Virus record (IMG/VR): IMGVR_UViG_3300035659_001009
Span: 1-54,023 of that record
DNA: 54,023 bases
Reading direction: 5' to 3' (one strand)
From: a virus
Shown in pieces: positions 48,648-54,023 of the stretch. The notes beneath the pieces are model-generated. The model made no database searches, was not told the DNA's origin, and was given only the letters and a program-made list of their open reading frames with translations. A program made the translations under genes and the position numbers. The first letter of the stretch is position 1. Every line of letters starts with the position of its first letter.

Positions 48648-51600
48648 TCACGCACTGAAATACGTTATACTGAACATGAGTTGTGTGTTGGCCTGGATGT
48701 CGGCAGCCAAGGCCGCTGGATTGCCCGCTGACCACTTTTGTACAATAGCAGTAGTAGTGTTTATAGCCACATATCCTGTCAGCATCGTTGTGGCGGTATT
48801 GATCAGATTCGAGCCATAGACCGCGACTGCTGAATAAAACTGAATTCCATTTGCGCAAGTGAATGGAAGCCCGTTGAGAGTCAAGATTCCAACCGGACTA
48901 GATACCGACGAAACATTCAATAGGCCAGTCACCGTCACCAGTCGTCCTATTTTCGTATAGGACAGTGTATTGATGTTGAGGGTGACCGTGCCACTCGTGC
49001 CGCACGTCAGTGTCACGGTGACTGTGCCTTCTTCATAGTCATCCAGTGTATTGACGCCAGCCGATGCCGCCTGCACTGCCGGGAATGTAATCTGTCCACC
49101 CGTGACTGTCAACACTCCATCTATAATCAGGGAATCAGGCGTTCGCCATGTATCCGCCCCACCCCGATACCACAACACGTCACTGACAGAACCGGCCTGC
49201 AATCCGCCTGTCGCTCCATCAGTCAAGGCAGTCAGAAATTTGCCACTGGCTATCGTGTTGCTATCTGTGAACGCGTTGGCCGTTCCGAGCAAGGCCGCCG
49301 TGCCCGTTGCGGGGACAGTTAGAGTAGCGGTAGCACTTGCCGCGAGAGTTAGGACATTCGCGCCACTCATAATCAATACAGACTCTTGGATTTGATAGGT
49401 TCCTGTCCAGCTTGCAATACGTCCCGCCGTCACAGAGCCTATCTGCGTAACATAGGCAGACGCATCTGCCCATGACATATTACCAGCGCCATCATTGGTC
49501 AGCACGCCTACTGCGTTGATGGGAATCGTCCAGACAGTTGCCGCCGCTGCCCCCGTTGCCAGAGTCAGCGTGTTTGTGCCGGTCTTGATTAGGGTACTAG
49601 CCTGTAGTGTGTTGACATCAGTCACCCATTCTGCAATACGCCCTGCTGTGCCTGTACCCGTCACTGCCGTGCCTGTTTTGGGCACGGTCAGCGTATATGT
49701 TCCAAGTGCAAGCGTGCCCCCACCCGAGATAGTGGTTGCTGCATTGGGCAAGGTCAGACTACAGGATGTGCCACCGCCCAATAGAGAGAAGCCTGTGGCG
49801 GCAAGAGTCAACGATCCAGTATTTTCTAAGGTAATGGCGGCATTCGCCAGAGTGGTCGAACCAGTTACCGTCAAAGTCTTGGCCGATGTGATATTCAAAT
49901 ATCCAGCAGACCAGCCTGGATTGAATGGAGTAGCCCCCGTCACCAGAAATTGATACTGAACCGTGCCCACTCCAACCAATGCGGGTGCAACAGTGATTGC
50001 ATGAGTGTGAGTCGTCGTTGTTACAGCATTGGTTGTAGCACTCGTTAGGGTGCTTGGCGTCCCTAGAGTGATAACTTGGTTTGTGAGTCCAAGTCCATGA
50101 TTGGGAGAGGCCAGAGTAACATCACCCGTATTTGTGCCCGAGAGTGTCACTACTCCAGCAGAGTTCATCACACGAATCTCACCTGATGCACTATAGAGCG
50201 ATACTCCATTCGCCAAAGTGCCCACCGGAGCCGTACCGTTGAACAGGTCTAGATGAGTTGTGCCTTCGGTTGTTGCACGGAGCGCATTGCTACCAAGCTT
50301 GAGATTTGCCGTTGGAATGTAGACATAGGAAGCCAATATTGACAGTGGAATAAAGGCATTGTCCGCAGTGTTTCTAGCGTACCAATACGCGCCATACGTT
50401 GAATTGAAATATGGACTGAATCTAAGGTTGCCAGATGCCCCCGCCAGGGTCAGGGCGACAACCATGTCCGCCACAGTGACAGTTTGACCTACCGTGAACG
50501 CATTAGCAGTCCCGAGCAGGGCGGTCGTGCCCGTAGCGGGAACAGTTAGTGTAAACGCACCCGCGAATGACAATGCGCCCGTGCTCCATAACACATCTGT
50601 TGCGTCGCGGGTGACAACACTCCCTGTGATGCCACTTAGCGCCATGCGAGTTAGTGTGGGAACAACACCTTGTCCAGTTGGGATGTCACCTCTCACAATT
50701 GTATCCGGAGTAGTTTGGAGGTGCGTTGTACTAAGGATTGCGTGGTCGCCCACGCCAGTTGATCCAGTAAACCATGGAAGGTCGCTCGAACCGATCGTAC
50801 GCCAAGTAGGTTTAGCCGCTACCCCGCCCGTTGGACCGGCCCAGAACTCATGAGGGTCTTGAACCTGGACATCAAGTTGCTGCCCATTCAGTATGAATGT
50901 CAGGCCTGCGTCAACTGATAAAGTTACGGGTGGATGTGTGCCTGTCCCAGGATCGCCATAGCCTTGTACGACTGAGCGCATGTCCCAAATGTAACCCCAA
51001 TCGATTGTGCTATAATGACCATTGAGGAGCATCGCGGCCAACACGATTCCTGCTCCTACAGGCGGAATGCCGACCACGGGCTCCGGGTTGATTATTGCGC
51101 CAGTGTATGCAAATAGAGACCCTGTTACATATCCCAGGTTCTCAGATGCATCAATGTATACTGTAACGAATCGAGCTTGAGCACTGCTTGCTGGTACCAA
51201 GGCTGTCATGTCGGCAGTGTCCGTACCAGGATACCAATGGTATACACCAGCCCACATATAATAGTCACCCCACACTCGCGCTCTCATCGAAGCCGGTGTA
51301 GTAGGAACAACATTGAGTGGCATCCACTGTTGCTTGTTTACCCAAACGACATCGTCACCAACCGCGTAGTTAGTTCCTGTTCCGCCATAGAACATATGTT
51401 GCAAAGCATGGTTTGGTAAGAACGGCTGTCCACCAAAGCCCCCTGGAGAACCGCCAGTGTTACGCCCTACTACCTCCCACCGACCACTTATCCATACCAC
51501 CTTTATTGGTGTGTTGAATCTTCGAAGGACTGTGTCGTTGAAGACTTTTACAACCTCAGCATCATTCCCACGTAGGCGTGCATAGCAGTAGTCAGGGTTG

Positions 51601-51731
51601 CCTGGTACGGCAATCAGAGTGCCCTGAGCCGTATATGCACCCAGGAGGGCGGGTACTTCGTCCGCAACGTCTTGCTTCTCGTTGAGGACCCTTGCGAGTT
51701 CGTTTCGTAGGATGACTTGTGTTGGTCTCAT
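48648..51731 (-). CDS. tail fibre / receptor-binding protein
   Basis: A 1027-residue protein. The N-terminal 280 residues (MRPTQVILRNELARVLNEKQ, GGTGTNYAVGDDVVWVN) probably attach to the tail. Residues 280-880 are a long Thr/Gly/Ala-rich beta-repeat shaft with units such as TVPATGTTALLGTANAFT (twice), TVPKTGTAV and LTLATGAAAATVW. The C-terminal domain has SYTKIGRLVTVTGLL and FYSAVAVYGSN, which is typical of phage receptor-binding tips. It binds the host surface. No reverse transcriptase or template repeat for diversification was seen nearby. Confidence 0.82.
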   Translation of the reverse strand: MRPTQVILRNELARVLNEKQDVADEVPALLGAYTAQGTLIAVPGNPDYCYARLRGNDAEVVKVFNDTVLRRFNTPIKVVWISGRWEVVGRNTGGSPGGFGGQPFLPNHALQHMFYGGTGTNYAVGDDVVWVNKQQWMPLNVVPTTPASMRARVWGDYYMWAGVYHWYPGTDTADMTALVPASSAQARFVTVYIDASENLGYVTGSLFAYTGAIINPEPVVGIPPVGAGIVLAAMLLNGHYSTIDWGYIWDMRSVVQGYGDPGTGTHPPVTLSVDAGLTFILNGQQLDVQVQDPHEFWAGPTGGVAAKPTWRTIGSSDLPWFTGSTGVGDHAILSTTHLQTTPDTIVRGDIPTGQGVVPTLTRMALSGITGSVVTRDATDVLWSTGALSFAGAFTLTVPATGTTALLGTANAFTVGQTVTVADMVVALTLAGASGNLRFSPYFNSTYGAYWYARNTADNAFIPLSILASYVYIPTANLKLGSNALRATTEGTTHLDLFNGTAPVGTLANGVSLYSASGEIRVMNSAGVVTLSGTNTGDVTLASPNHGLGLTNQVITLGTPSTLTSATTNAVTTTTHTHAITVAPALVGVGTVQYQFLVTGATPFNPGWSAGYLNITSAKTLTVTGSTTLANAAITLENTGSLTLAATGFSLLGGGTSCSLTLPNAATTISGGGTLALGTYTLTVPKTGTAVTGTGTAGRIAEWVTDVNTLQASTLIKTGTNTLTLATGAAAATVWTIPINAVGVLTNDGAGNMSWADASAYVTQIGSVTAGRIASWTGTYQIQESVLIMSGANVLTLAASATATLTVPATGTAALLGTANAFTDSNTIASGKFLTALTDGATGGLQAGSVSDVLWYRGGADTWRTPDSLIIDGVLTVTGGQITFPAVQAASAGVNTLDDYEEGTVTVTLTCGTSGTVTLNINTLSYTKIGRLVTVTGLLNVSSVSSPVGILTLNGLPFTCANGIQFYSAVAVYGSNLINTATTMLTGYVAINTTTAIVQKWSAGNPAALAADIQANTQLMFSITYFSA

Positions 51732-54023
51732 TTAGATTGTTTGTGTAACGATAGTAGGATAGTGCCCAGCACCATGCCGACCAGCCCAGTTAGCCCCCAT
51801 CTTGGCGACCCAGTCACCGTCCTTGACAACCCACTCAGTTTCGCCTGTTGCACGATAAATGATAAAGTTAGCTGCGGCCCCCTCTACAGCACATGCTAAT
51901 AATTCGCCATAGCCCGCTGTACCAAGACAAAACGACGCAAAAGACCGATTTGCAATTCCAAAGGCGTGTAATGGTGTGTCTAAGGCAGATGCACCATTCA
52001 TTAGCATCCCATCTGATGCCCGAACGGTCAGTACATTTCCTCCATCGGAGATAATCGGTCCCCCTCCAACGCCAGTATATACTAACGTGGCAGTTGCTCC
52101 ACCATCTACATAGGAATACAAGTTATTACTCCAGACAATAAAACCAGTGGCTACCTTGGATGGGTCGCCTTGTGGACCGGGGACATAGAGAACATTCGCA
52201 TTCGCAGCCCCATCTAACTCTCTTACTCCGATGGCGGGCACGCCTCCCGCTCCTAGCGCGAGTCTTACACTTACGCCAGAGGAGATGGAATACTGAAGGG
52301 CTCCAACTGGCAGTGTTGGACCAGTAGCAACTGCTAGTCCGGTCTTGCCATATAAGTAATGTCCTTGCGGATTACCTGTCCAACCCGAAGAGTAGACGAT
52401 TCCATCATCACCGCAACCCAAAGACACAAGTCCAACACCATCTAGAGCGATAGCCTGATTGTGAGAAACGATTAGACTGAATAACGGCACGGCAGCAGCA
52501 GTATCGCTACAGTACCATAATCCGTCCGTATCGCTAGCACTCCCGGCTCCGGTTATCAACCACGCTTCGCCAGTAAGCGAGAGCACTAAGTTGCAGAAGT
52601 CACCCACAGCAGGATTTGCCAATGCACCGATTTTCAGGTTCGTCCAGATAGTAGGCTCGCTAGCATAGAAGTTCGTGGACCGCCCCAGTTGACTGTAATT
52701 CATTGCAAGAACGATAGGTGTAACTGTGGGAGGTATTGGTGGTATGATGATTGGCGGCTCGACACTGTTAATGGGCCCCGGGGGTATAACAGGAATCTGC
52801 TTCGAGAAGCCGGGAGGTCCCCACGCCTCTGCAAACGCCTCGAGGTCGCTTAGTACATGTTGCTGCCTCGCATTGTAAATGTGTCGTATACGACTAACCT
52901 GTATCCGAGAACTCACAATGTATGGGAAGCCCCGAACTTGGGCCCATTGTTGCGGAGCGATATCGGCCTTTGTCCACCTTCCTACGACAGGTATTTGAAT
53001 TCGGGGATAACGATTGATGCGATCAGCATATATGAACCCAGCAATCTCGTTTAGCCACGTTTGAGAGTTTACATTCGAAGGCAGTGACAGTCCTTCGACA
53101 GTCTCGGAAGAACCATACCTATCCGGAACCGGACCAGGCACACTCGACAAGTAAGCATTGAACGTTCCGGTTGCACCCAAGAATGCGAGACCACCAACCT
53201 CCATATAAGAGACATCGGGGATCGCAGCCTCATCGACTTGAGGTTCCGCACGCCAATCTTCTCGCTCGATAATATAACTGGTTCCTTTGCGACTAGCTAG
53301 TGCAAGGGTATTCTGGTCTCTCTCGCACCAGAGCGTTCCCTGGGCATCGCAAACCATGTCACCCCGTAAGGCTACTTTGAGAAAGTCCCTTACCGGACTG
53401 AATCCTCCACCCCGTGCAAAGTCAGCCTTTTGAATTGCATACGTGTTCGTGATTGGTCTAACATCTGCAATCTGGAGTACGGTAGTCTTCCATCTGAGGT
53501 GTGCTGCAACGGCTGAGTCAAGGTCCATGTTACGAACGTCGTTCCACGTATATGGCCCCGTTGCTCTGTAGGCGAGTGAGGAACCAAACACGTCAAGTTT
53601 ATTTAGTACGAGCGAAAGGCTAACTGCTGTAAACTCTGTTCGATTCTTTGCGTAGTCGAACTTGATCGTGTTCTCTTGTACATACCCAACGAAAGCGGTG
53701 TATGGCCGAGCCCCGGTGCCCACAGGCTTCTTCCAACGCAACATGATAATAGCGCCATCGTGCAAGTCGCTCCAAGTCTCAGTAGTCCAGCAACGTACCG
53801 TGTAACCACCAGTTGGGCGAGCACCCTCGAATGAACTAATCCCCCAACGTCTCTTAGGTTCTCCAATAAATATGTGACGATATCCCGTAAATGACCTGCC
53901 CAAACTATCATGGACGTGGCACCAAGCGAGCCATGAGCCTGGAGTATCAAACCTGAAGAGATCCGTTCCAATTAGCGTCCCACTCTCACAGCCAAATGTT
54001 GCTGTGCCAAATGTTGCCCCACC
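51732..54023 (-). CDS. large tail protein (hub or baseplate-like), 5' end across the junction
   Basis: The frame is open from the right edge to 51732 (763 codons) and has no credible start inside: a TTG at 53903 lacks an SD and useful sequence precedes it (GTDLFRFDTPGSWLAWCHVH). With 14 codons at 42-1 it makes 777 residues. The N-terminal 450 residues (IFIGEPKRRWGISSFEGARP, MLRWKKPVG, TEFTAVSLSLVLNKLDVFGS) look like a tail hub or baseplate protein with several beta domains. A Pro-rich linker (PVIPPGP, PPIIIPPIPPTVTP) precedes a beta-propeller or lectin-like C-terminus. It is the attachment point for the fibre encoded next. Confidence 0.75.
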   Translation of the reverse strand, partial: GGATFGTATFGCESGTLIGTDLFRFDTPGSWLAWCHVHDSLGRSFTGYRHIFIGEPKRRWGISSFEGARPTGGYTVRCWTTETWSDLHDGAIIMLRWKKPVGTGARPYTAFVGYVQENTIKFDYAKNRTEFTAVSLSLVLNKLDVFGSSLAYRATGPYTWNDVRNMDLDSAVAAHLRWKTTVLQIADVRPITNTYAIQKADFARGGGFSPVRDFLKVALRGDMVCDAQGTLWCERDQNTLALASRKGTSYIIEREDWRAEPQVDEAAIPDVSYMEVGGLAFLGATGTFNAYLSSVPGPVPDRYGSSETVEGLSLPSNVNSQTWLNEIAGFIYADRINRYPRIQIPVVGRWTKADIAPQQWAQVRGFPYIVSSRIQVSRIRHIYNARQQHVLSDLEAFAEAWGPPGFSKQIPVIPPGPINSVEPPIIIPPIPPTVTPIVLAMNYSQLGRSTNFYASEPTIWTNLKIGALANPAVGDFCNLVLSLTGEAWLITGAGSASDTDGLWYCSDTAAAVPLFSLIVSHNQAIALDGVGLVSLGCGDDGIVYSSGWTGNPQGHYLYGKTGLAVATGPTLPVGALQYSISSGVSVRLALGAGGVPAIGVRELDGAANANVLYVPGPQGDPSKVATGFIVWSNNLYSYVDGGATATLVYTGVGGGPIISDGGNVLTVRASDGMLMNGASALDTPLHAFGIANRSFASFCLGTAGYGELLACAVEGAAANFIIYRATGETEWVVKDGDWVAKMGANWAGRHGAGHYPTIVTQTI

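Noticed and set aside
48648-51731. diversity-generating retroelement acting on the fibre gene
   Set aside because: No reverse transcriptase and no template repeat of the C-terminal fibre sequence were found.

Overview
The window is a complete or near-complete genome of a tailed double-stranded DNA phage, probably virulent, because no integrase or prophage-type repressor cassette was recognised. It carries a terminase, portal, protease, HK97-type capsid, tail fibre and lysin set plus a full replication set. The two ends appear to abut. Reading the minus strand from position 42 to 1 and on from 54023 gives one open frame with its own Shine-Dalgarno (SD) sequence and ATG, so the sequence is most likely a circularised 54 kb molecule cut at an arbitrary point. 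No tape-measure protein or tail-tube gene was found, which suggests a short-tailed (podovirus-like) particle. Host evidence is weak: a secreted lipoprotein with a Pro/Thr linker right after the lipobox resembles Chloroflexota secreted proteins.

Layout. Two transcription units diverge at about 19.2 kb and converge at about 45.0 kb. The late unit (minus strand) runs from 19.1 kb down to 1 and continues from 54.0 down to 45.0 kb. Its order is HNH endonuclease, a small HTH protein, terminase small subunit, terminase large subunit (interrupted by an intein in its Walker A motif), portal, accessory head proteins, a 9 x 20-residue repeat protein, protease-scaffold, major capsid protein, an 8 kb island of eight glycosyltransferases or glycosyltransferase-like proteins with a methyltransferase and a holin-like protein, head-tail connectors, a 777-residue tail protein, a 1027-residue fibre, a lipoprotein, and a lysin with a glycoside hydrolase-C39 peptidase-glycoside hydrolase layout.

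The early unit (plus strand) starts at a consensus sigma70 promoter buried in a perfect 19-bp inverted repeat, just upstream of a probable multi-HTH regulator. Next come about 5 kb of very small genes separated by strong hairpins and three copies of a conserved 49-nt element. Then follow an unusual 0.7 kb non-coding stretch with an AT-rich, iteron-like origin candidate, two HNH genes, and a 0.55-0.6 kb highly structured non-coding RNA candidate (about 27.59-28.19 kb).

The 28.2-45.0 kb part holds small membrane proteins, a DpdA-like DNA transglycosylase, RuvC-like nuclease, SNF2-type helicase, RecB-like nuclease, RecA/Sak4-like ATPase, SSB-like protein, AEP primase-helicase, the preQ0 pathway genes queC-queD-queE-folE, and a family A DNA polymerase fused to a uracil-DNA-glycosylase-like domain. 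FolE, QueD, QueE, QueC and DpdA together predict replacement of guanines in phage DNA by a 7-deazaguanine (preQ0-type) base, a known defence against host restriction.

Two reading frames, terminase large and the gene at 23.3 kb, are broken only at G8/C7 homopolymers, so sequencing indels are possible there. Starts were chosen by SD position; many differ from the longest possible frame.
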